Positions 1 to 12,200 of a stretch of 64,000 nt of DNA are shown here, piece by piece; position 1 is the first letter of the stretch, and each line of letters opens with the position of its first letter. The position numbers were made by a program, and so were the translations under genes. This DNA comes from Sipunculus nudus (lineage: Eukaryota; Annelida; Sipuncula; Golfingiida; Sipunculidae): NCBI GenBank assembly GCA_026874595.1, contig CM049307.1, forward strand, positions 4,859,579 through 4,923,578, written 5' to 3'. The notes under the pieces were generated by a model. The model searched no databases, was not told the origin of the DNA, and worked only from the letters and a program-made list of their open reading frames with translations.

Positions 1-3000
1 GAAAGGACTTAGGTGGTGTTGATTTATGTGAAAGGACTAGATGGTGTTGATATATGTGAAAGGACTTAGGTGGTGTTGATTTATGTGAAAGGACTAGATG
101 GTGTTGATATATGTGAAAGGACTTAGGTGGTGTTGATTTATGTGAAAGGACTAGATGGTGTTGATATATGTGAAAGGACTTAGGTGGTGTTGATTTATGT
201 GAAAGGACTAGATGGTGTTGATATATGTGAAAGGACTTAGGTGGTGTTGATTTATGTGAAAGGACTAGATGGTGTTGATATATGTGAAAGGACTTAGGTG
301 GTGTTGATTTATGTGAAAGGACTAGATGGTGTTGATATATGTGAAAGGACTTAGGTGGTGTTGATTTATGTGAAAGGACTAGATGGTGTTGATATATGTG
401 AAAGGACTTAGGTGGTGTTGATTTATGTGAAAGGACTAGATGGTGTTGATATATGTGAAAGGACTTAGGTGGTGTTGATTTATGTGAAAGGACTAGATGG
501 TGTTGATATATGTGAAAGGACTTAGGTGGTGTTGATTTATGTGAAAGGACTAGATGGTGTTGATTTATGTGAAAGGACTAGATGGTGTTGATATATGTGA
601 AAGGACTTAGGTGGTGTTGATTTATGTGAAAGGACTAGATGGTGTTGATATATGTGAAAGGACTTAGGTGGTGTTGATTTATGTGAAAGGACTAGATGGT
701 GTTGATTTATGTGAAAGGACTAGATGGTGTTGATATATGTGAAAGGACTTAGGTGGTGTTGATTTATGTGAAAGGACTAGATGGTGTTGATTTATGTGAA
801 AGGACTAGATGGTGTTGATATATGTGAAAGGACTTAGGTGGTGTTGATTTATGTGAAAGGACTAGATGGTGTTGATATATGTGAAAGGACTTAGGTGGTG
901 TTGATTTATGTGAAAGGACTAGATGGTGTTGATTTATGTGAAAGGACTAGATGGTGTTGATATATGTGAAAGGACTTAGGTGGTGTTGATTTATGTGAAA
1001 GGACTTAGGTGGTGTTGATTTATGTGAAAGGACTAGATGGTGTTGATATATGTGAAAGGACTAGATGGTGTTGATATATGTGAAAGGACTTAGGTGGTGT
1101 TGATTTATGTGAAAGGACTAGATGGTGTTGATATATGTGAAAGGACTTAGGTGGTGTTGATTTATGTGAAAGGACTAGATGGTGTTGATATATGTGAAAG
1201 GACTTAGGTGGTGTTGGTTTATGTGAAAGGACTAGATGGTGTTGATTTATGTGAAAGGACTAGATGGTGTTGATATATGTGAAAGGACTTAGGTGGTGTT
1301 GATTTATGTGAAAGGACTAGATGGTGTTGATATATGTGAAAGGACTTAGGTGGTGTTGATTTATGTGAAAGGACTAGATGGTGTTGATTTATGTGAAAGG
1401 ACTAGATGGTGTTGATATATGTGAAAGGACTTAGGTGGTGTTGATTTATGTGAAAGGACTAGATGGTGTTGATATATGTGAAAGGACTTAGGTGGTGTTG
1501 ATTTATGTGAAAGGACTAGATGGTGTTGATATATGTGAAAGGACTAGATGGTGTTGATTTATGTGAAAGGACTAGATGGTGTTGATATATGTGAAAGGAC
1601 TAGATGGTGTTGATTTATGTGAAAGGACTTAGGTGGTGTTGATTTATGTGAAAGGACTTAGGTGGTGTTGATATATGTGAAAGGACTTAGGTGGTGTTGA
1701 TATATGTGAAAGGACTAGATGGTGTTGATATATGTGAAAGGACTTAGGTGGTGTTGATTTATGTGAAAGGACTAGATGGTGTTGATATATGTGAAAGGAC
1801 TAGATGGTGTTGATTTATGTGAAAGGACTAGATGGTGTTGATATATGTGAAAGGACTTAGGTGGTGTTGATTTATGTGAAAGGACTTAGGTGGTGTTGAT
1901 ATATGTGAAAGGACTAGATGGTGTTGATTTATGTGAAAGGACTTAGGTGGTGTTGATTTATGTGAAAGGACTAGATGGTGTTGATATATGTGAAAGGACT
2001 TAGGTGGTGTTGATTTATGTGAAAGGACTAGATGGTGTTGATATATGTGAAAGGACTTAGGTGGTGTTGATTTATGTGAAAGGACTAGATGGTGTTGATA
2101 TATGTGAAAGGACTTAGGTGGTGTTGATTTATGTGAAAGGACTAGATGGTGTTGATATATGTGAAAGGACTTAGGTGGTGTTGATTTATGTGAAAGGACT
2201 AGATGGTGTTGATATATGTGAAAGGACTTAGGTGGTGTTGATTTATGTGAAAGGACTAGATGGTGTTGATATATGTGAAAGGTCTTAGGTGGTGTTGATT
2301 TATGTGAAAGGACTAGATGGTGTTGATATATGTGAAAGGACTTAGGTGGTGTTGATTTATGTGAAAGGACTAGTTGGTGTTGATTTATGTGAAAGGACTA
2401 GATGGTGTTGATTTATGTGAAAGGACTAGATGGTGTTGATTTATGTGAAAGGATTAGATGGTGTTGATATATGTGAAAGGACTTAGGTGGTGTTGATTTA
2501 TGTGAAAGGACTAGATGGTGTTGATATATGTGAAAGGACTTAGGTGGTGTTGATTTATGTGAAAGGACTAGATGGTGTTGATATATGTGAAAGGACTTAG
2601 GTGGTGTTGATTTATGTGAAAGGACTAGATGGTGTTGATATATGTGAAAGGACTTAGGTGGTGTTGATTTATGTGAAAGGACTAGATGGTGTTGATATAT
2701 GTGAAAGGACTTAGGTGGTGTTGATATATGTGAAAGGACTAGATGGTGTTGATTTATGTGAAAGGACTAGATGGTGTTGATATATGTGAAAGGACTAGGT
2801 GGTGTTGATTTATGTGAAAGGACTAGATGGTGTTGATATATGTGAAAGGACTTAGGTGGTGTTGATTTATGTGAAAGGACTAGATGGTGTTGATATATGT
2901 GAAAGGACTTAGGTGGTGTTGATTTATGTGAAAGGACTAGATGGTGTTGATATATGTGAAAGGACTTAGGTGGTGTTGATTTATGTGAAAGGACTAGATG

Positions 3001-3006
3001 GTGTTG
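1..3006. repeat. 28/29-bp minisatellite, mostly paired as a 57-bp dimer
   Basis: About 105 units alternate between a 29-bp form (GAAAGGACTTAGGTGGTGTT then GATTTATGT) and a 28-bp form (GAAAGGACTAGATGGTGTT then GATATATGT). Strict alternation gives a 57-bp dimer, broken in places (for example 540-600 and 1500-1960) by runs of one form. It continues left past the window edge and stops abruptly at 3006, 195 bp before a PDPK1 exon. By position it lies in the upstream PDPK1 intron. Confidence 0.97.
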
Positions 3007-3200
3007 CTTTTTACTGCATAAGAAGTTTGTATCATTTCAATTACGCATGATTATGTTACTGTGAAATAACAGCTGATCCTGGTATATATAGCATGTGTGA
3101 TATTTTTTTGTTCATTGATATTAATGAAGGTTATTTTTTGCACTCTGATGGAACTCTGATGAATGCTTAGTATCTCATGCCTGGTCTGTTCTGATTTCAG
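3007..3200 (+). other. Intron end between first array and PDPK1 exon A
   Basis: Non-repetitive AT-rich intron sequence ending in the acceptor CTGATTTCAG at 3191-3200. It contains a TTTTTTTG run and two close copies of CTCTGATG, and no other feature. Confidence 0.7.
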
Positions 3201-3269
3201 CTCTGATCTCTGGGCATTAGGATGTATCATATATCAGTTATTATCAGGGCAGCTTCCTTTCTGGGGAGG
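3201..3269 (+). CDS. PDPK1: PDPK1 exon A: kinase subdomain IX
   Basis: This is the first exon visible in the window. It follows an acceptor (CTGATTTCAG) and ends at donor GTAAGT. The first base completes a codon from an upstream exon. It then reads [20 protein letters not shown] followed by W-G-G. The Asp and Trp of SDLWALG are the conserved kinase subdomain IX residues that anchor the catalytic loop. The exon ends two bases into a Gly codon finished by the next exon. Confidence 0.94.
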
Positions 3270-6200
3270 GTAAGTTATCTCTTGCAGAGACCACTTGCAA
3301 ATGTTTATGGTTTCATAAGCCATTGATATCCTTAGAAAATTTAAAAAATTTGCTATATTATTAAAAAAAAATTTAAGGAAATTTTAAATTATGAAAAAAG
3401 ACTTAAAAAGAAATAAATTTGATTAAAGGACAGTTATTTGCCAGTGCTCTCATTTCTTTATAAATCAGATGTAAACAACACCCAAAACACTGTAAATAAT
3501 AACTTGTGTACGTAAGAGCATACATTTCATAGAAACAAACATCAGCGCTAGTAAATGATTGTATTTTTTCATTTAAATTACATTGATCATTAATTACATG
3601 GATCCATCATTGCCTGGCATGGTAGCTCTGTATCAAACATTGTGAGGTTGTTACAAGTATTAAACCAGGTCTGTATTATATGATGATAACCATAGAAGTA
3701 ATATTCAAGATATTAAGTCTACAGTAAGTTGGTATAAAAAAAAATTATATTTTCATTTCAGGCATGAATACCAAATCTTTCAGAAGATAATCAAACAGGA
3801 TTATGAGTTTCCAGAAGGCTTTATACCAGTGGCCAAGGACTTGGTGGAGTCGCTCATAGTATGTGAAATGTAACTGGTCTGTTATTAATGGTATATCAGT
3901 GTGGAGTCGCTTATAGTATGTGAAGTGTATCTGGTCTGTTATTAATAGTATATCAGTGTGGAGTCTCTCAAAGTATGTGAAGTGTATCTGGTCTGTTATT
4001 AATAGTATATCAGTGTGGAGTCTCTCGTAGTATGTGAAGTGTATCTGGTCTGTTATTAATAGTATATCAGTGTGGAGTCTCTCAAAGTATGTAAAGTGTA
4101 ACTGGTCTGTTATTAATAGTATATCAGTGTGGAGTCTCTCATAGTATGTGTAGTGTATCTGGTCTGTTATTAAAAGTATATCAGTGTGGAGTCTCTCGTA
4201 GTATGTGAAGTGTAACTGGTCTGTTATTAACAGTATATCAGTGTGGAGTCGCTTGTACTATGTGAAGTGTAACTGGTCTGTTATTAACAGTATATCAGTG
4301 TGGAGTCGCTCATAGTATGTGAAGTGTAACTGGTCTGTTATTAATAGTATATCAGTGTGGAGTCGCTTATAGTATGTGAAGTGTATCTGGTCTGTTATTA
4401 ATAGTATATCAGTGTGGAGTCTCTCGTAGTATGTGAAGTGTATCTGGTCTGTTATTAATAGTATATCAGTGTGGAGTCGCTTATAGTATGTGAAGTGTAT
4501 CTGGTCTGTTATTAACAGTATATCAGTGTGGAGTCGCTTATAGTATGTGAAGTGTATCTGGTCTGTTATTAATAGTATATCAGTGTGGAGTCTCTCATAG
4601 TATGTGTAGTGTATCTGGTCTGTTATTAATAGTATATCAGTGTGGAGTCTCTCGTAGTATGTGAAGTGTATCTGGTCTGTTATTAATAGTATATCAGTGT
4701 GGAGTCGCTTATAGTATGTGAAGTGTATCTGGTCTGTTATTAACAGTATATCAGTGTGGAGTCTCTCGTAGTATGTGAAGTGTATCTGGTCTGTTATTAA
4801 CAGTATATCAGTGTGGAGTCGCTTATAGTATGTGAAGTGTATCTGGTCTGTTATTAATAGTATATCAGTGTGGAGTCACTTATAGTATGTGAAGTGTATC
4901 TGGTCTGTTATGAATAGTATATCAGTGTGGAGTCTCTCATAGTATGTGAAGTGTATCTGGTCTGTTATTAATAGTATATCCATGTTGTAGAACACTGGAC
5001 ATGTTTTGTCATTCATAGTAACAGGTAAAGAGTGTGGCACAGACACTGTCAGTCTCATCTGACTTAAAAAGTGTGCAGAGTTGTAGATATTAATGCCTGT
5101 ATTCTTCTACTTATCACAGCATATCAGGCATATTATGCACCCATACTGTACATCAGTATAGAAAGTATTAGAATGGCATGCAAACATGTGTCCATTGTTG
5201 CTGTTAAATACCAGCAACATTTAACGTTATCCATGCTCCTCAACAGGTGATTGACCCTACAAAGAGACTGGGCTGTGATGAGATGGGAGGCTTTGAGCCT
5301 CTGAAGAAACACAGATTTTTCTCAGGGATTGACTGGGAGAACCTAGAAACGACCAGCCCGCCTGCACTCCTTCCATACCTGCCTGCCCAGAAAGAAAATG
5401 AAGAGAACTTCTACAGTGAGAAACAGGTGGGGCTCATACTCATTATATGAACAGTCACAATATGATCTAAAGCTCCTCGCTCATACTAATTATATGAACA
5501 GTCACAGTATGATCTAAAGGTCCTCGCTCATACTAATTATATGAACAGTCACAGTATGAACTAAAGGTCCTCGCTCATACTCATTATATGAACTGTCACA
5601 GTATGATGTAAAGGTCCACGCTCATACTCATTATATGAACTGTCACAGTATGATCTAAAGGTCCTCGCTCATACTCATTATATGAACTGTCACAGTATGA
5701 TCTAAAGGTCCTCGCTCATACTCATTATATGAACTGTCACAGTATGATCTAAAGGTCCTCGCTCATACTCATTATATGAACAGTCACAGTATGATCTAAA
5801 GGTCCTCGCTCATACTCATTATATGAACAGTCACAGTATGATGTAAAGGTCTTCGCTCATACTCATTATATGAACAGTCACAGTATGATCTTAAGTTCCT
5901 TGCTCATACTCATTATATGAACAGTCACAGTATGATCTAAAGTTCCTTGCTCATACTCATTATATGAACAGTCACAGTATGATCTAAAGGTCCTCGCTCA
6001 TACTCATTATATGAACTGTCACAGTATGATCTAAAGGTCCTCGCTCATACTCATTATATGACCTGTCACAGTATGATCTAAAGGTCCTCGCTCATACTCA
6101 TTATATGAACAGTCACAGTATGATGTAAAGGTCCTCGCTCATACTCATTATATGAACTGTCACAGTATGATCTAAAGGTCCTCGCTCATACTCATTATAT

Positions 6201-9200
6201 GACCTGTCACAGTATGATCTAAAGGTCCTCGCTCATACTCATTATATGAACAGTCACAGTATGATCTGAAAGTCCTGGCTCATACTCATTATATGAACAG
6301 TCACAGTATGATCTAAAGGTCCTTGCTCTTACTCCTTATATGAACTGTAACAGTATGATCTGAAAGTCCTGGCTCTTACTCATTATATGAACAGTCACAG
6401 TATGATCTAAAGGTCCTCGCTCATACTCATTATATGAACTGTCACAGATTAGCAATTTTATGATCTGATATATTATTCTCAGTGTATGAACTGTTTCAGC
6501 TTGCTCATAAAAGCCATGCACTGTCACTATTCCATTATTATTGTCAAGACTTTAAGACTATGCTGGTTGTATGTACTCACATTATAACCATTATTTTTGT
6601 CAAGACTTTAAGACTATGCCAGTTGTATGTACTCATATTATAACCATTATTATTGTCAAAACTTTAAGACTATGCCAGTTGTATGTACTCATATTATAAC
6701 CATTATTTTTGTCAAGACTAAGACTATGCTGGTTGTATGTAGTCACATTATAACCATTATTATTGTCAAGACTTTAAGACTATGCTTGTTGTATGTAGTC
6801 ACATTATAACCATTATTATTGTCAAGACTTTAAGACTGTGCTGGTTGTATGTACTCACATTATAACCATTATTATTGTCAAGACTTTAAGACTATGCTGG
6901 CTGTATGTACTCACTTTATAACCATAATTATTGTCAAGACTTTAAGACTATGCTGGTTGTATGTACTCACTTTATAACCATTATTATTGTCAAGACTTTA
7001 AGACTGTGCTGGTTGTATGTACTCACATTATAACCATTATTATTGTCAAGACTTTAAGACTGTGCTGGTTGTATGTACTCACTTTATAACCATTAATATT
7101 GTCAAGACTTTAAGACTGTGCTGGTTGTATGTAGTCACATTATAACCATTATTATTGTCAAGACTTTAAGACTATGCTGGTTGTATGAACTCACATTATA
7201 ACCATTAATATTGTCAAGACTTTAACTGTGCTGGTTGTATGTAGTCACATTATAACCATTATTATTGTCAAGACTTTAAGACTGTGCTGGTTGTATGTAC
7301 TCACATTATAACCATTATTATTGTCAAGACTTTAAGACTGTGCTGGTTGTATGTACTCACTTTATAACCATTATTATTGTCAAGACTTTAAGACTATGCT
7401 GGTTGTATGTACTCACTTTATAACCATTATTATTGTCAAGACTTCAGACCTCTGTGATTACCTATTATAAGAAGTGTCACAGTACAGACATCACATTAAC
7501 TGTCACAGTATTGCTGTTATAACTATTGTATAAAGTAGTGAGAGCTTCTTTGAAGTCTACCATTGACATTTACTGAAGGTGGTGTTTGTGTTTATCCAGG
7601 CAGGTCTGAATGACAGCCAGTACTCCAAACTGATCAGCATTTCATTCAGTGATGACAGCCAGGAAACAGTCAAGGAGAAACCACCAAAAAATAAGTAAGT
7701 TCACCAATCAAAATCGTATTTTAATGATTCAAAACATTTCTGTTTGCATTAGATGATCATTTATATCTTAAAACATTGTTGAGTTGTCTGTTTGTCGAAC
7801 AAATTGAATGAGATAGGTTTCTCTCTACTGATAAAGCATGAATGTACTTTATGAAATCAAAAATGTGTTTAAGTTTGTCTTGACAAGTAAAATCTGTTAG
7901 TTGAATCAAGGGTCTCATTCGTTGTTGATTTTAGGCAATGAAATTTGATGTTCTGGAGGTCAAGCCTATCTTGTTTATGTTTATCACAGTGACATATCTG
8001 TTTGTTCTAACTAAATCTGTATTTATTTTAAAATACACAGCCTCTTTTTACTATATGATAAAAATAGTGAACCCTGGTATCATCCTAGTGTCCTAAGTGA
8101 TGATCACATTGTGATCCCTGGTATCATCCTAGTGGTCTTAATGATGATGACATAGTGATCCCTGGTATCATCCTAGTGTTCTCAGTGATGATGACATAGG
8201 GATCCCTGGTATCATCCTAGTGTTCTCAGTGATGATGACATAGTGATCCCTGGTATCATCCTAGTGTTCTCAGTGATGATGACATAGTGATCCCTGGTAT
8301 CATCCTAGTGTTCTCAGTGATGATGACATAGTGATCCCTGGTATCATCCTAGTGTTCTCAGTGATGATGACATAGTGATCCCTGGTATCATCCTAGTGTT
8401 CTCAGTGATGATGACATAGTGATCCCTGGTATCATACTAGTGGTCTCAGTGATAATGACAAAGTGATCCCTGGTATCATATTAGTGATCTCAGTGATGAT
8501 GACATCATAGTGATCCCTGGTATCATACTAGTGGTCTCAGTGATGATGACATAGTGATCCCTGGTATAATCCTAGTGATCTCAGTGATGATGACATAGTG
8601 ATCCCTGGTATCATACTAGTGGTCTCAGTGATGATGACAAAGTGATCCCTGGTATCATATTAGTGATCTCAGTGATGATGACATAGTGATCCCTGGTATC
8701 ATCCCAGTGGTTGCAGTGATGATCACATTGTGATCCCTGGTATCATCCCAGTGTTCTCAGTGATGATGACATAGTGATCCCTGGTATCATCCTAGTGGTC
8801 TTAGCTATGATGACATAGTGATCCCTGGTATCATCCTAGTGTCCTTAGCGATGATGACATAGTGATCCCTGGTATCATCCTAGTGGTCTTAATGATGATG
8901 ACATAGTGATCCCTGGTATCATATTAGTGGTCTCAGTGATGATGACATAGTGATCCCTGGTATCATCCTAGTGTCCTTAGCGATGATGACATAGTGATCC
9001 CTGGTATCATCCTAGTGGTCTTAATGATGATGACATAGTGATCCCTGGTATCATCCTAGTGGTCTTAGTGATGATGACATAGTGATCCCTGGTATCATCC
9101 TAGTGTTCTCAGTGATGATGACATAGTGATCCCTGGTATCATACTAGTGGTCTCAGTGATGATGACATAGTGATCCCTGGTATCATCCTAGTGTTCTCAG

Positions 9201-12200
9201 TGATTATGACATAGTGATCCCTGGTATCATACTAGTGGTCTCAGTGATGATGACAAAGTGATCCCTGGTATCATATTAGTGATCTCAGTTATGATGACAT
9301 AGTGATCCCTGGTATCATCCTAGTGGTGGCAGTGATGATCACATTGTGATCCCTGGTATCATCCCAGTGTTCTCAGTGATGATGACATAGTGATCCCTGG
9401 TATCATCCTAGTGGTCATAGCTATGATGACATAGTGATCCCTGGTATCATCCTAGTGTCCGTAGCGATGATGACATAGTGATCCCTGGTATCATCCTAGT
9501 GGTCTTAATGATGATGACATAGTGATCCCTGGTATCATCCTAGTGTTCTCAGTGATGATGACATAGTGATCCCTGGTATCATACTAGTGGTCTCAGTGAT
9601 GATGACAAAGTGATCCCTGGTATCATATTAGTGATCTCAGTGATGATGACATAGTGATCCCTGGTATCATCCTAGTGGTCGCAGTGATGATCACATTGTG
9701 ATCCCTGGTATCATCCCAGTGTTCTCAGTGATGATGACAAAGTGATCCCTGGTATCATCCTAGTGGTCTTAGCTATGATGACATAGTGATCCCTGGTATC
9801 ATCCTAGTGTCCTTAGCGATGATGACATAGTGATCCCTGGTATCATCCTAGTGGTCTTAATGATGATGACATAGTGATCCCTGGTATCATATTAGTGGTC
9901 TCAGTGATGATGATATAGTGATGCCTTATTTCATCCTAGTGGTCTTAGTGATGATGACATAGTGATCCCTGGTATCATCCTAGTGTTCTCAGTGATGATG
10001 ACATAGTGATTCCTGGTATCATACTAGTGGTCTCAGTGATGATGACATATTGATCCAAGGTATCATATTAGTGCTCTCAGTGATGATGACATAGTGATCC
10101 TTGGTATCATCCTAGTGTTCTCAGTGATGATGACATAGTGATCCCTGGTGTCATCCTAGTGGTCTTAATGATGATGAGATAGTGATCCCTGGTATCATAT
10201 TAGTGGTATCAGTGATGATGACATAGTGATCCCTGGTATCATCCTAGTGTTCTCAGTGATGATGACATAGTGATCCCTGGTGTCATCCTAGTGTTCTCAG
10301 TGATGATGACATAGTGATCCCTGGTGTCATCCTAGTGGTCTTAATCATGATGACATAGTGATCCCTGGTATCATATTAGTGGTCTCAGTGATGATGATAA
10401 AGTGATGCCTTATTTCATCCTAGTGGTCTTACTGATGATGACATAGTGATCCCTGGTATCATCCTAGTGTTCTCAGTGATGATGACATAGTGATCCCTGG
10501 TATCATCCTAGTGGTCTCAGTGATGATGTCATAGTGATCCCTGGTATCATCCTAGTGGTCTCAGTGATGATGACATAGTGATCCCTGGTATCATCCTAGT
10601 GGTCTTAATGATGATGACATAGTGATCCTTGGTATCATCCTAGTGGTCTTAATGATGATGACATAGTGATCCCTGGTATCATCCTAGTGTTCTCAGTGAT
10701 GATGACATAGTGATCCCTGGTATCATCCTAGTGGTCTTAATGATGATGACATAGTGATCTCTGGTATCATATTAGTGGTCTCAGTGATGATGATAAAGTG
10801 ATGCCTTATTTCATCCTAGTGGTCTTAGTGATGATGACATAGTGATCCCTGGTATCATCCTAGTGTTCTCAGTGATGATGACATAGTGATCCCTGGTATC
10901 ATCCTAGTGGTCTCAATGATGATGACATAGTGATCCCAGGTATCATCCTAGTGGTCTTAATGATGATGACATAGTGATCCTTGGTATCATCCTAGTGGTC
11001 TTAATGATGATGACATAGTGATCCCTGGTATCATCCTAGTGTTCTCAGTGATGATGACATAGTGATCCCTGGTATCATCATAGTGGTCTTAATGATGATG
11101 ACATAGTGATCCCTGGTATCATATTAGTGGTCTCAGTGATGATGATAAAGTGATGCCTTATTTCATCCTAGTGGTCTCAGTGATGATGACATAGTGATCC
11201 CTGGTATCATCCTAGTGTTCTCAGTGATGATGACATAGTGATCCCTGGTATCATCCTAGTGTTCTCAGTGATGATGACATAGTGATCCCTGGTATCATCC
11301 TAGTGTTCTCAGTGATGATGACATAGTGATCCCTGGTATCATCCTAGTGTTCTCAGTGATGATGACATAGTGATCCCTGGTATCATCCTAGTGTTCTCAG
11401 TGATGATGACATAGTGATCCCTGGTATCATCCTAGTGTTCTCAGTGATGATGACATAGTGATCCCTGGTATCATCCTAGTGTTCTCAGTGATGATGACAT
11501 AGTGATCCCTGGTATCATCCTAGTGGTCTTAATGATGATGACATAGTCATCCCTGGTATCATATTAGTGGTCTCAGTGATGATGACATAGTGATGGCTTA
11601 TTTCATCCTAGTGGTCTTAGTGATGATGACATAGTGATCCCTGGTATCATCCTAGTGTTCTCAGTGATGATGACAAAGTGATCCCTGGTATCATACTAGT
11701 GGTCTCAGTGATGATGACAAAGTGATCCCTGGTATCATATTAGTGATCTCAGTGATGATGACATAGTGATCCCTGGTATCATCCTAGTGTTCTCAGTGAT
11801 GATGACATAGTGATCCCTGGTATCATCCTAGTGGTCTTAATGATGATGACATAGTCATCCCTGGTATCATATTAGTGGTCTCAGTGATGATGACATAGTG
11901 ATGGCTTATTACATCCTAGTGGTCTTAGTGATGATGACATAGTGATCCCTGGTATCATCCTAGTGTTCTCAGTGATGATGACATAGTGATCCCTGGTATC
12001 ATACTAGTGGTCTCAGTGATGATGACAAAGTGATCCCTGGTATCATATTAGTGATCTCAGTGATGATGACATAGTGATCCCTGGTATCATCCTAGTGTTC
12101 TCAGTGATGATGACATAGTGATCCCTGGTATCATCCTAGTGTCCTTAGCAATGATGACATAGTGATCCCTGGTATCATCCTTGTGGTCTTAATGATGATG

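Noticed and set aside
1-3006. CRISPR-like regular repeats
   Set aside because: There are no unique spacers, the two alternating units are near-identical, and the genome is eukaryotic.
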